Notes: generated from the letters alone by a model not told the origin. Positions 35,380 through 46,216 are shown, numbered from the stretch's first letter. The stretch: DNA of 64,000 nt from Rhipicephalus microplus (GCF_043290135.1 NC_134705.1:42285271-42349270); one strand, 5' to 3'. Made by a program: numbers and translations.

Positions 35380-36950
35380 GCGGTGGTTTGTGCATTGTAC
35401 CCGTGCGACTGTATAATCATGCCCAGCACTCTCATAGCGCCCACTCTCGGAATGGGAGCGCCACTTCCGGTGTGAAGTACAATGTCTACCTCTGATAAAG
35501 GCTTCCAGTTTTTTTTGGCCTAGCTCCTTTTCTACTGGGCCTGTACAACAGCAGCTCCGACTTACTAGAGGAGCACCTCAGCCGTGTGCCAGGAAGGAAG
35601 AGCTCTGTCTGATCGATGGCTTCCTGGAGTGCAGTCTCTACTTCCCCTTCGCTACCTCCGGGACACCAGGTGGTAATATCATCAGCGTAAAGCGTATGGC
35701 TAATACCCTTCATGTTAGATAGCAGTGTGGACAACTTGCATATAGCGATGTTAAAGAGAAGCGGGGATAGCACCGCTCCTCGCGGCGTGCCTTTAGGGCG
35801 CAGTGCTATGGGTAGGACTTGAGCTCTGCGATATTGATTGTGGCTTTCCTGGATTCGAGAAAGGAGCTGGCGTATCTGTGGAAGGCTTCGCCCAGTCTAA
35901 GCTCCAAAATGGAGTTTTAGATATGCGCGTGAGAGATGTTGTCAAACGCTTTTTTCAAGTCAAGACCCAGGATACCCTTTACGTTTCTTGTGTTCACGTC
36001 TATGATCTGATGTTTGAGCAGCTTCATTGTATCCTGTGCGGACAGAGACGGACAAAACGCAACCATGTTGTAAAGAAAACGACCTTTCTTCTCGATGTAC
36101 TTCGAGACTTGGTTGTGATTGAAGTGTTCCACCACCTTGCAGATACAAGAAATCAGCGATATGGGCCCAAGATTACCTAAACTTCCAGGTCGCCCCGGCT
36201 TCAGAATGAAGACAACCGACGCCATTTTCCAAGAGTCTAGGACAGAACCTTCTCTCCATACGCGATTGATCTCATCAGTAATAAAATAAGTAAACTAGTC
36301 TTCCAGGTTCCTGAGGACCTTGTTAGAGATGCATTCCGGACCCGGAAACGATCGTCCATTAAGGTTTATAAGAACTTACCAAACGTCGCTGTTCGTAAAG
36401 AGCTCTCCGAGCTCCGTGTAAGGGGGTCCAGTGTAAGACGAATAGTCGGAACAGCTCGAGGAGCCAATAAGTGAGCCAAATCATCTAGTATAGCATCTTC
36501 AGAATCAGACTGTGTGGCAGTATGTATGAGTTCAAAATGACTTGCCTTTGATGGTATGAGTTCAAATGACTTGCGTTCAGATGGTGCTTTAGCAAATTTA
36601 ATTTCTCTCCTATTCTTATTTGGCCATCAACAGAATTGTACACGTCATCCCACTGCTGCCTAGAGAGGGTCTGGCAGTGGACCCCGATGATTCGGTTAAG
36701 TTCTGCAGTTTTCTTGCGGAGCCGACGATTGAGCCTTTGCCTTTTCTATCTATTGAGTAATAATTTCTTGGCCTCTAGGAGGTGAGCAAGGTGGCTGTCC
36801 ATTCTATCCGTTTGCAAATTCTTCTGTATCTTTTTTGTCACCTCACTAACATCTCCCTTGAGCTGTTTGGCTCATTGATCCAGGCTGGGGTTTCAGTCTT
36901 CAGCTTGCGCGCGTTCTTTTCTAATATGTCGGAAGTAATCCCAATCTGTG
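35380..36950 (-). pseudogene. I-group LINE ORF2, reverse transcriptase domain
   Basis: Minus-strand segments in several frames. FTDWDYFRHIRKERA (just after the inserted LINE) precedes the domain. Then come VVFILKPGRPGSLGNLGPIS (RT block 1), LGLDLKKAFDNISH (catalytic Asp block A), MLSPLLFNIAICKL, and YADDITTW with the intact YADD box near 35,690. The thumb ends in RVGAMRVLGMIIQSHG before the Ruka copy. The YADD Asp pair is preserved although the reading frame is broken by frameshifts (for example between 35,773 and 35,917), so the element is inactive as it stands. Confidence 0.8.
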
Positions 36951-37886
36951 AAACTAAATCTAGCCCTGAAACAGACCACATTACTCTTCCTGCAAGAGAA
37001 GCACAACGGACGCTTTCACATTTACACGGATGGCTTGGTGTCATCAGTAAGCTTCGCAGGGGTGGTGGTTATTCCCGCGAGGCACATCACAATTAAATTC
37101 ATGACATCGTATTTGACGTCGTCGACAGCTGCAGAACTCGCCGCCATACGTGCAGCTCTGGATTTTATAGTAGAAGAACCTTCGAGAATTTGGTCTATCT
37201 TCTCGGACTCGAAGACAGCTTTTCAATGTCTTATGTCACTCTTTCGCCATGGCCCTAATGAACATTTAGTAGCTGAAATAAGGCTTCTTCATCACCAAGC
37301 AATCGAGAAACAGCTCAGCATAGTGTATCAGTGGATACCAGGTCATCGCGGTACATATGGCAATGACCGCGCAGATGAGGCCGCTAGATATGCACACGAT
37401 GGTACCCAATACACAGCCATCCCGTTCTCAAGAACCGACGCAGCTACAAGACTTCGTTCGCTTGCACGTCACCTCACACTGGTACAGTGCAACTCAACAG
37501 ACTTCACAAACGCGCGCCTGCATAATTTGGATCCTGATCTTCAACTTCGTCATCCCCCAAGGATATCTCGAGCTGAGGAGACTCTTCTATGCCGCCTGTG
37601 GCTTGGAGTGGCCTTCACGAACGCATACTCTTATGACATTGGATTGACCAGCTCTCCTACATGCACTTACTGCAGCTGCGAAGAAACCATCGCGCACCTT
37701 CTGTGTGAGCGCACCCATTTCAACGCGCTAAGACAAGAACTCACTGCAGCTCTGGATAGACAGGACGATGGGCCTTTGTCGAAACAAAGGATTCTGGGTC
37801 ATTGGCTGAGCCCATCCTCAGCCCAGAAGGCTTTGAAAGCTTTGCTGCGCTTTTTGTGGATAACTGGCCTCAGAGAGAGACTTTAG
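36948..37886 (+). pseudogene. RNase H and C-terminal zinc region of a second LINE
   Basis: The open frame (about 312 codons, stop at 37,884) begins inside ORF2 of a 5'-truncated plus-strand LINE. It holds a complete RNase H set: IYTDGLVS (Asp 1), TAAELAAIRAAL (Glu), IFSDSKTA (Asp 2) and GNDRADEAAR (last Asp), with WIPGHRGTYGN between. A C-terminal Cys-His box follows (CTYCSCEETIAHLLCERTHF). It lies in the opposite orientation within the I-group LINE. The family uses RNase H to remove the RNA template. Unlike most coding remnants here it has no internal stop. Confidence 0.8.
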
Positions 37887-38054
37887 TGTCTTTTACTCTT
37901 TGATGTTGCCTTTTCTCTGTCGCAATATTTCTTTTGTAATTTCTCTCTCTCTTCGCAACATTTATTTTTAACATCTTTCATTCCCCTCCCCCTTTCCCCA
38001 GCACAGGGCAGCCAGCCGGTCTAAGATCTGGCTAACCTCCCTGTTTTTCCGCTT
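36956..38054 (+). mobile_element. 5'-truncated LINE nested in the I-group LINE
   Basis: The host protein reads ...KPVREFKGRKF up to about 38,055 and resumes in a FTDWDYF context at about 36,950, so the intervening 1.1 kb is an insertion. It ends in a pyrimidine-rich 3' untranslated region closing with gctaacctccctgtttttcc (38,031 onward). A very short aaact (36,951 and 38,054 areas) is the only possible duplication. Confidence 0.8.
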
Positions 38055-38773
38055 AAACTTTCTTCCTTTAAACTCTCTTACGGGCTTGCCCTTTACACTG
38101 ATATGGGTAGCTAGGACATTATGGTCACTACCCAGATCCACGTGCAAGTTGTGCCAAGTAGCAGATTCAACATTTTTAACAAAGGTCGGGTCTGGTGTGG
38201 TGTCTCTCGTGCAGGAGTCCCCCATCCGAATCGGAAATGCTGGGTTCGTGACCAAGGTAACGTTCAAGTTCACCGCTGCTTGCCAGAAATCCTCGTCCTT
38301 ACGGGATGACCGCAGATAACCCCAAGCCTGATGAGAATCGTTGAAATCACCCGCAACCACAAGCGGGGAGATACTGGTCTTTGCGGCAACCCAACTCAAG
38401 AGTGCCGCAAACCTTTGTCTCGAGTCATTTGGCGAACTATAAATATGCAGGTTGAAAACAAGACTGTTGAAATGACTACCCAGAATAATTTCGACCAATG
38501 AGTGTTCCACCTTATTACTGTTCATGAAAAGATCATACGAGATATAGGTGTATCCCTTAGATACGAGCGTGCGAATTTCCTTCGTCCGTCTGCATAAAGA
38601 GCGTGAGATGTGTAACCCGGCAAAATGACAGAATCCGAAAGCGTTTCCTGAAGCAAAATAACGTGTGGCTTTTCAGAGTGAGAACTAATGAGATGCTAAA
38701 GAACTGCCTTCTTGCGGGAATATTCCCAGCAGTTTCACTGCCAAATCCTGAACTCTTTAGGCGGACGAGCCAT
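38055..38773 (-). pseudogene. I-group LINE ORF2, endonuclease domain
   Basis: ORF2 probably starts at the ATG complementary to 38,771-38,773, whose first 17 bases overlap the end of ORF1. The start reads MARPPKEFRIWQ, then a TGA where Trp is usual, then VILLQETLSDS (catalytic Glu block). Later come VVAGDFNDSHQAWGY (the GDFN block), RDTTPDPTF and DLGSDHNVL (the SDH catalytic block). A frameshift lies between the first two blocks (near 38,520). This is an AP-like exonuclease-endonuclease-phosphatase fold that nicks the target. Confidence 0.8.
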
Positions 38774-40258
38774 GGTTGGGCTCGAAAGATATGTGCCTGC
38801 GTTCTAGCGCGTTGACCTTAGCGTCCAACTCACAGAAGTTAGCGTCCAACGTATCGGCTTTAGCATCCAGAGCGCTGAACTTGTCCGCCAAGGTATCGAC
38901 CTTAACATGAACCTATGCGACTGTTTGGCTAGGCGACTGAGACATGTCTCTTATCTCCGTTTTAAAACTATGCAGTTCCTCACAAAGTGCGTGCCTCGTG
39001 AAAGCACTTTTTTGAATAGACGAACAGTTTAGTGCATTTTCATGGGGGTTTCAACGGGCGTCTCCGTGCAGTTTTCCACGGGCGTTTCCATGGGCGTTTC
39101 AACGGGCGTTTCAAGTGTAGTGACCTGAGGTGGTTGTAAAGCCTCACTCTTAGCGTTGTTAGCATTCTTAAGTGCGACTAACTTGACTCTAAGTTGCGCA
39201 ATCTCCTCCTTCAGTGCAGCGTTTACCCTTTCCAGCTGAATACATCAATCATTGTTCTGCTTTGGTAGCATGCCCCCTGTTACCTGTTTTTGGGATCCTT
39301 TGACGCGGTCAGTCCACTCGGTCGCTGTGGCAGCAGGCACACGAATGCTGATGGCTGGGCCCCGTGATCGTGAACAGCTTCGTGACTGGGAACGCCTTTT
39401 GGATCGAGGAGCACTCCTGTATCGGGAGCGCCCCCCTGGAGCTCCTGGACTGGGACCTGGACTTGTTGACCAGTTAGGACAGCTGATGTATCTGTGGAAA
39501 GTCCTTGTCAAGGTCACGTCTTCTCTTCTGCACTTTCTGACGATGTAAGGTATCTCGAATCTTTGTGCACAGGTTGTGTCGGCCGTTACATGAGGCCCTC
39601 CACAGAAGGCGCACTTCGGTGAGCAAACGTGCTGGTCGCCAGGGAAGGTCATTCCGCAACCTCAACAGATAACATTTTCTGAAGTGGGGCACACGTCGGC
39701 TCTGTGGCCGAGTATACTACAGGTATAGCAGACATCCGTCTGCTGTCGGTAGAGGGTGAACTTGACTATGCTGGGACCGCACATGACGTAATTTGAGACT
39801 CGAAGTCCTTTGAAGAGGATAACGACTGTGGTAGAATTCTTGATTCGCCACACTTCGAGAACAGTGGGGTTCCTCAGCTGAATAAGAAGTCTTCTAAGCT
39901 CTTCGTCGTCAATTTCCATAATGATGTTTCTGATGATGCCCTTGCATGTGTTATCGGGTGCAGCAATGTAAAAGCTAACCTTGTGTTGGCCTCTGGACTT
40001 GCGTAGGCCTTGGCGGGTGCTTGCGATGGCATACTTCCGCAACTTATCACAACAATGAGGCAGCCTTGATGATTTGGTGAGGCATTTCTTCACATTGGTG
40101 GTAGATCGGGTGCCAGCGTTCTTACAGTATGGTAGGCCTTGAAATTCAGCGCCCGCCACGGGTGCTTTAGTTGACTTACGATTAGAAAGCGTCGTTGTCC
40201 ATCCAGAATACTGGAACTTTTCGGGAGATATGTCCTCCCCTTGCACAGTGACTTGCAT
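38757..40258 (-). pseudogene. I-group LINE ORF1, CCHC and coiled-coil protein
   Basis: Start ATG at 40,256-40,258 (MQVTVQGEDISPEKFQ). Three Cys-His boxes follow near residues 180-225: CYTCSILGHRADVC, a damaged CGCG...QHVC box, and CAFCGGPHVTADTTC. Next come an Arg/Ser-rich region and a coiled coil ending DTLDANFCELDAKVNALERR. The stop TAA (38,757-38,759) overlaps the ORF2 ATG. In-frame TGA codons at 39,662 and 39,245 sit where CGA (Arg) or a similar codon is expected. One frameshift lies near 39,020. ORF1 proteins bind the element RNA. Confidence 0.75.
39040..39120 (-). repeat. In-frame ETPVETPM repeats within LINE ORF1
   Basis: Five to six units of a 12- or 24-base repeat encode E-T-P-V/M (for example ETPVETPMETPV) in the minus-strand ORF1 frame, just upstream of the coiled coil. 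Confidence 0.8.
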
Positions 40259-40719
40259 AGCAATCTTGATAGCTCGTACGCGCTAAGCCTAGCTTTGGGC
40301 TTAGGTAAGCCTAACCTTAGGTTCAGGTAGTCACGATGTGGTCGAGTGAGAAAATCTTTCAAAAGTCGGTAAGAGATCCACCCGTCAACCCAAAATTATT
40401 TGTACGTGGTCCTCAAGGCTTCAAGCACTGACAGGAGCAAAGGGATCAAACACATAGCTAACATTTCTCAGCAAAAAGGTGAACAAGCAGGAGCCATGTT
40501 TAGTCGCTGGAGGGATGAATAGATGGATGGATTGATATGGCTGTACCCTTTAGATCGGTTGGTGAGTAACGCCACCAAGCCAAAGTACTTAGTGAACAAA
40601 ACTACATATAATTTTTCCCTTAAATAGTGAGGTTGAGGACTCGTACTTTGCACTGAAGAGTTTAATTTTCACTTGTGCCTTGTTTAGTCACCAAGCAGAT
40701 AACTTCCTTCTAGTTATTT

Positions 40720-43700
40720 CTACCCGCTTAGAGTCTGTTTTGCCTTCCCTGTCCCTAAGCCCCAGTGCCTTAAAATCTCTGCGCCATCGTCCTGAACTCT
40801 GGGGTGAAGCCGTTTACAGAACATTATCAAGTGTTTGGCAGTTCCATCTTCCTCTCCACATGCACTGCATACTGTGTCTACCCCTTCGTATTTGGCCCGA
40901 TTTGTCTTGTTTCGCAATACTCCCGTCTTTGCCTCAAATAGCAGAGAACTACCTAGAGTATTATCATAGATCCTTTCCTTGGAGATTTCCTGCTTAAAAG
41001 TTCAATAAATCTCTAGTGCGGACTACTTCATCATGCCAATTCTCCACATATCGGTCTCAGCTTTCTTCACCTTCTTCTTAACCAGTAATTCTTTTTGAAT
41101 TAGCCCCTGCTGTTTTCAAGTATTTCCAGTCAATTTTCTGGTGGTTCACTTTCTCCATTTTGTATCGACATTCTTCATGTACAAGTACCTGAATACCTTG
41201 CTAACCCAACGCTCCTCACCATTTCTTTCAATCGATTCTCAAGTTTTATCTTGCTGCTAGCTTTCTTGCCCTCAAGTGATGTCTATCCCATATCACATTG
41301 TACTCCCTCATTCGGAGAATTCCCGTGATATCCTAAGGCAAGCCTACCCATTCCACGTTGCTTAATTTTTAATCTTGCTTGAACTTCTGATCTCATGCAT
41401 AACACCGCATTGCCGAACGTCGGACCAGGAACCATGACACTTTTCCATATTCCTCTCACAACATCATACCTATTGTAATTCCACAGTGTCATGTTTTTCC
41501 TCACCACTGCATTCCTGTTACCTTTAGTCGTCACATATATTTCGTGTTCTCTCAGGTATTCGGCCCCATTGCTATCCATACGCTCAGATACTTGTATTTA
41601 TCTGTTATCTCTAGCGTGACCTCCTGTATTCTAAGCTCACTACCTTCATTATCATTAAAAATCATGACTGCTGATTTTTCCTTACGGAATCTGGGATCTA
41701 ACCTATCTCCCTCATTACCATAGATGTCCATCAATCTCTGCAAATCTTCCTTGTTGTCTGCTATTAGCACTATATCACCTGTGTACATCAATGCTGGTAG
41801 TGCCTGTTCAATGAGTTTTCCTTTTTGGACGAAGGAGAGGTTGAGGCCCAGTCCACTTCCCTCTAAATTGGCCTTTGATCCTTGTAGGTACATCATGAAT
41901 AACAATGGTGACAGAGGACACCCCTGCCTAAGCCCCTGTTTTACTTTTGAGGGCTTGGATATCTGTTTTTCCTACTTCATAACTGCCTTGTTACCTTCAG
42001 AGATATCCTTTAAAAGATTAGTGACTTCATCTTCCACACCTAGTGTGTCCAGTATTCCTCACAAGTGCTCTTGAACCACGCTTTCGTAGGCTCCCTTGAT
42101 ATCTAAAAATGCTAGCCACAGGGGCCTGTGTTCCTTTTCTGCTATTTCGATGCACTGCGTCAGTGAAAACGGATTGTCTTCAACCTCCCGTGTTTCCGAA
42201 ACCCATTCTGCAGTTCCCCCAGCAACACTAATCCTCTATCCATGCCTGCAGTCTTTCCTTTATATTCTGGATCATCAGCATGTAGACCATTGATGTCACT
42301 GTTATAGGACGATAGTTGCTTATGCCATCTTTGTCCCCCTTTTCTTTATAGATCATGCTCATCCTGCTGATTTTCCATTCATCAGGCACTTCACCATCGA
42401 TTATTATTTTGCTTACTGCGTCTCTCAAAGCCTGCTTAGACTTTGGACCTAATGTCTTCATCAGCACATTTGGAATGCAATCGGGGCCTGTGTATGTACT
42501 ACTAGGAACCCTCTTCTCAGCCCTTTCCCACTCTCGTAGTGAGAATGGAGCCATTGCGGCACTTGATTCATCCTTGCTATTGTGGTACATAAATCAATCC
42601 TTTGTTGAAACTTTTCTGTCACCCTTTGTCATATATTCAATAGCTTTATCATATATTCAATAGCATATATTCAATAGCTTGTCATATATTCAATAGCTTC
42701 AGAAGCTTTGTCCGCTTCTAGCCTAGCACCTTGAGCTGTACATATAAAGCTCTGCTCTAGGCTGCTCTAATTTCTTAGGGAGTTTAGATGGTTCCAAAGT
42801 ATCGCAGCTGCCCTTCAATCTTTCTTTATGTACTTCTGCCAGCCACTATGCTCCCTTTCTTCTAATCTATTCATTGATCGGAAGGGATGCGTCCCTTCTA
42901 CAGCTTAGAAAGATTTCCCATCTTCTTTCAACACCATGTGTCGGTTCAACCCACTGCTTAGCATGTCTTTCTTCCCTAGAGGCTTTGTGACGTTTTATTA
43001 TGGTAATCTTAACGTCCTCATCCCACCAACTTTCGGGTTTGTGTATTCTTTTCCGGGATGACTTGTCACGTTCCTTGGCAAGCTCTAGCTCAAACAGTTT
43101 AATTATATTTGTGTATGTCCACACTGTTTAATTATCCTCAGTGATTACTTTCTAAATTTGTTTTGTAGCTATTTCTATTTGCCTTTCTGAATTAAAATTT
43201 TCCTGTAGTTGCTCATCTTGTCTCCTTCCCACTTTCACTGCTCTTCCAAAACTTAGCTTGATACGTTTATGATCACTACCCAGATTTTTGGAGCCACCTT
43301 CATTTATGTTCATTCCTCTCAGCTTATCATACATCATATGTGACATCAATGCGTAATTTATCGTCGACTGCAGCCTTCCTACCTCCCATGTTTTTTGCCC
43401 TTCACACTTTCGGTACTGTTGCAAAAGATCAAATCACGCCTTTCACACATATCCATGATCATTTCGCTGTTGGGTCGGTATACCTGTCTATATCTTCTAT
43501 GTGCGCATTCATATCTCCTAGTATATTTATCTCGCACTCTCCTCCTAACTCCTCAATGTCCTTTGATATGCAATCTACTATTTTCTTCTGATTTTCCTCT
43601 GTGGTCTTTGCTCTCGTCCACACGTACACCAAACCAAGTAGTGTGATCGGCCCTGCCACTTTCCATTTCAGCCATAAATGTTCCTTGAACTCCTGCTTGA

Positions 43701-44041
43701 CCCTTCGCCAGTCTGTACTTTTATGAATGAATGCCCCAATACCACCCCTTTCTGCTGCCTTCTGTTCTATTAGAATAATTCCACGCGTAGTCCGGATTGT
43801 TAGGAATCTGTTCCATGTCCCTCAGATGTGTTTCTACAAAGCCATATACAATCGGCCTCTCCTCCCTTAGCGGTTCTTCTATCTCTTCCCACTTCAGTCT
43901 GTTTCTGCTATCCTGCATGATGATATACCCTATGTCTGAATTGGCTCGGTGCTCGTGGCTACGTCTATTTCTGCCCCGGACTCTACCTATTTTACATTCT
44001 GGTGCCACTTTGAAATTGTATCTGTCCACACCATCTGTCAA
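40720..44041 (-). pseudogene. CR1/L2-type LINE ORF2, endonuclease and reverse transcriptase
   Basis: Fragments in minus order: VETHLRDM (endonuclease Glu block, 43.83 kb) and INILGDMNAH (43.52 kb). Next is a NEGGSKNLGSDHKRIK block holding the SDH motif (43.27 kb). The RT N-terminus has PDEWKISRMSMIYKEKGDKD and NYRPITV (42.3-42.4 kb). The catalytic palm is MYTGDIVLIAD (41.78 kb), where the usual F/YADD has become YTGD, so the first catalytic Asp is lost. The C-terminal box is CSACGEEDGTAKHLIMFC (40.85 kb). Several frameshifts separate the pieces (for example near 43,750), and the ORF starts about 30 bp after ORF1 stops. Confidence 0.75.
42629..42700 (+). repeat. Short tandem repeat of an about 18-bp unit in the LINE
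   Basis: The unit tcatatattcaatagctt is repeated about four times with small length changes, between the endonuclease and reverse transcriptase parts of the CR1/L2-type LINE. It is a local expansion that further disrupts the frame. Confidence 0.9.
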
Positions 44042-44069
44042 AGAGTCTCCCTGGATGTTTTCCTTGTTA

Positions 44070-44979
44070 CTAGCTATCTTGCACCCTGAAGGGCCCGCGT
44101 GCTCTCAAAAAAGCTACTGTGCATCCTGCAAGTCGCCAACGCACCTCATGACCTAGCCGCCCATCGAAGTGAATTCTGTTTCGCTTAAAATCACCCCACC
44201 TATGCACCTCTCTGCTAATTTCCACCACCTCAAAGCCTTTCTCTCGACTTATCCGCCATATCTTTTGGTTTTCGTTGACAACCACTCTTTGCAGGTTGCC
44301 GTCACGCACCAGTACCTCCGGTATCGTACATACCACTACCTGTACCTGAGAAGAAGTGGTGCGCATGTCATCGCCGCCTTTCGCCAGTGTTGTCACTAGT
44401 CCTGCTGTATCTTCATTTAGGACATCGTTTAAACAGCCCGAAATTATCACGAGGTTTCGTCTATCAGCTGTAGTCTTGAGTTTTGTGCTCGCTTGCCTTA
44501 TGACTGCGCCCAGCTTGCATCCTAGGAACGTCCCTACTTCAACCCTCTTGTCACCTCTTAGCCTATCTTTGATTACTTCTGCGCTTCGATTTAAATTCGA
44601 GTCCCCGGCGATTATCACATGCTGTGACTTTTCAGCTGGAGCGTCCAGCACTTGGGGGTTACTTGCACCTGTGACGCCGGCTGCTTTATCCCCTCCAAGC
44701 CCCACCATGACTTCACTGAAGCTGGGCCTTGCGACAATTGAACCGGCTGAACCTGTTTTTTTCCAAACTTGCTAGCTCTTTCTTCTCCGCCGTTCTGGTT
44801 GCCGGTGCCCTACTGTTCTCTCCGTCGGTCGCTCCTTTGCTCACCTTGGCTAGTGCTTCCTCGGTGGACTTCAGCTTTTCTCCCATTGTCGTCGTTTTCT
44901 CTTGCTCCTTCGCCAACGCAGTCTCCAGCTCGGTGATTCTCTTGAGAAGTTCACTGTGGGCAACCATCATTTTCTCCAT
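44070..44979 (-). pseudogene. CR1/L2-type LINE ORF1, coiled coil plus SGNH esterase
   Basis: The ATG at 44,977-44,979 opens MEKMMVAHSELLKRITELET, a heptad-rich coiled coil. A frameshift at the run of seven T (44,756-44,762; A on the coding strand) moves the frame into an esterase domain: IIAGDSNLNRS (GDS nucleophile block), VIISGCLNDVL (GxND block) and RIHFDGRLGHEV (Asp/His block). The three blocks in this order are the SGNH hydrolase signature found in CR1-like ORF1 proteins. Restoring one base in the homopolymer would join both parts. I cannot tell genuine mutation from sequencing error. Confidence 0.8.
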
Positions 44980-45255
44980 TTTTTCCTCTACTTCACAGTT
45001 CCTTCACCTCGCGTCAGGTCCTTTCTATTTGGTTCTGCACTTGGGTCCATCTTCAAACTCATCCCGCATCCTGAACACTTTACATACTTTTAACCATGTC
45101 TTTCTAACACCAATTGTCCTTATGACTTTCCCATTCGATAATTACAAAACACGATTCCTTCCCGACGAAAAAGAGAAAGTCCAAGCTCTACTACAAAATT
45201 TGCGTGTTCAATGTACGTGCACTTCCCCCACGGGGTGGCAAGTGGAATAAAAACA

Positions 45256-45530
45256 CAAATAGTAGTAGTAGTAGAAAACTTTATTATACACATAATCCAG
45301 ACAGGCTTGAACTCCACTGCCCCCGAGGGATATACGGGGCAAAGAGCGAAGTCTGTCCGGCAGGGTGGTGCCCTTATTCCAGGGCCCCAATGGTGCGAGC
45401 CATCCGTTCAGCTCTGTGGATCAGTCGCAGCTGATCCACTAGGGCTGGGCTAGACAGCAGCACCTCCCATTCCTTCCACGTGCCAGTGGTGTCGTCTTCG
45501 TCGTCGTGCTCTGCACACTCCCACGTGATG
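45256..45530 (-). mobile_element. 3'-terminal fragment of a further LINE
   Basis: On the minus strand HITWECAEHDDEDDTTGTW and LVDQLRLIHRAERMA are the C-terminal end of a tick-type LINE ORF2, stopping at about 45,377. A short 3' untranslated region follows, with AATAAA and an (ACT)n tail (45,256-45,272). It is 5' truncated within the Cys-His box. Confidence 0.65.
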
Positions 45531-46048
45531 TGAAAGAAACACACACACGCACAAACTAGTAAAACCTGGTGACTGACCCCCGGAAAAGCCGTACAATGTA
45601 ATAAGTGCTACAAAGATTTAACTGCTGTCTTATTATTTTAAAAGCCTGCTCAAAACATGCAAAACCACTTATCTGCGCAGTCGATCGGGAGCGCTCAAAA
45701 ACACGTCCAACCACCGTGCCAGTCTGAACTAAACCCCTCTCGACAGCATGAATTGGTGCCCCCTAGCATAACCATTGTCACGCTAGCTGGTTTCCATCCA
45801 AACCACAAGTACTGCTCGTAGGCGAATGTGAGCCTTATGCATATTATTGACTAAAGGCTGGTGGTTACTGCTAATATAGATATACTGAGCAGTGATGTCA
45901 CAGCACGGAACGCAATTCACCTGGATGTACGTGTTTCCGAAATAAAACCACCGACACAACTGTGAGGCTTCAAAGTGAATGGTCACAGACGGCTGGCCGT
46001 ATGGATGAACAGGAGCATGATACATTAAAGCCTTCCACCTAAATATGA
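45531..46048. other. Spacer between LINE fragment and LTR element
   Basis: About 500 bp with a minus-strand 80-codon open frame and no family resemblance. It starts with a short (AC)n. Confidence 0.4.
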
Positions 46049-46173
46049 TGTTAAATTATATACGATGGACGTATATAGTTGACTCGGCGAACATGATGGC
46101 GACAGTTCATCAACAACCAGCAATGGACGTCGTCTTTTTCTTCCATGCAGCAAGGCTTTGGCGGCTCTTGTGT
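46049..46173 (-). repeat. 3' LTR of gypsy element A
   Basis: It shares gcgacagttcatcaacaac, the gacgt-gtcttttt segment, ttcatgcag and gcggct-ttgtgta, in order, with 50,941-51,077. It starts (plus strand) with tgttaaatt, giving an AACA end on the element's strand. The other end lacks a canonical TG. Confidence 0.75.
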
Positions 46174-46180
46174 ATTATAA

Positions 46181-46190
46181 CCCCCCGGTA
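46181..46190 (-). other. Probable polypurine tract of gypsy element A
   Basis: On the minus strand taccgggggg lies immediately upstream of the 3' LTR, the position of the plus-strand primer. It is short and weak. Confidence 0.45.
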
Positions 46191-46216
46191 GTAGAAGCAC
46201 CGTCTCGGTGCTTGAG

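Larger units (their letters stand above)
33650..40490 (-). mobile_element. I-group LINE, near full length, triply interrupted
   Basis: A minus-strand non-LTR retrotransposon with a CCHC ORF1 overlapping an endonuclease/reverse transcriptase/RNase H-like ORF2, and a 3' end near 33,650. Removing the inserted plus-strand LINE (about 1.1 kb), the Ruka copy (about 0.24 kb) and a short tail-like insertion (about 0.09 kb) leaves about 5.4 kb, the size of a complete I-type element. The 5' end is approximate. The 3' tail of the neighbouring CR1/L2-type LINE starts within about 30 bp of it. Confidence 0.8.
40510..45245 (-). mobile_element. CR1/L2-type LINE, near full length, degraded
   Basis: It has a minus-strand ORF1 with coiled coil plus SGNH esterase (44,979 to 44,070) and an ORF2 with endonuclease, reverse transcriptase and a C-terminal zinc box (about 44,041 to 40,720). 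The 3' end reads catatcaatccatccatc (40,521-40,540). An esterase ORF1 is known from the CR1/L2/Rex group. The 5' end is placed by the start of the adjacent LINE fragment. Confidence 0.75.
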
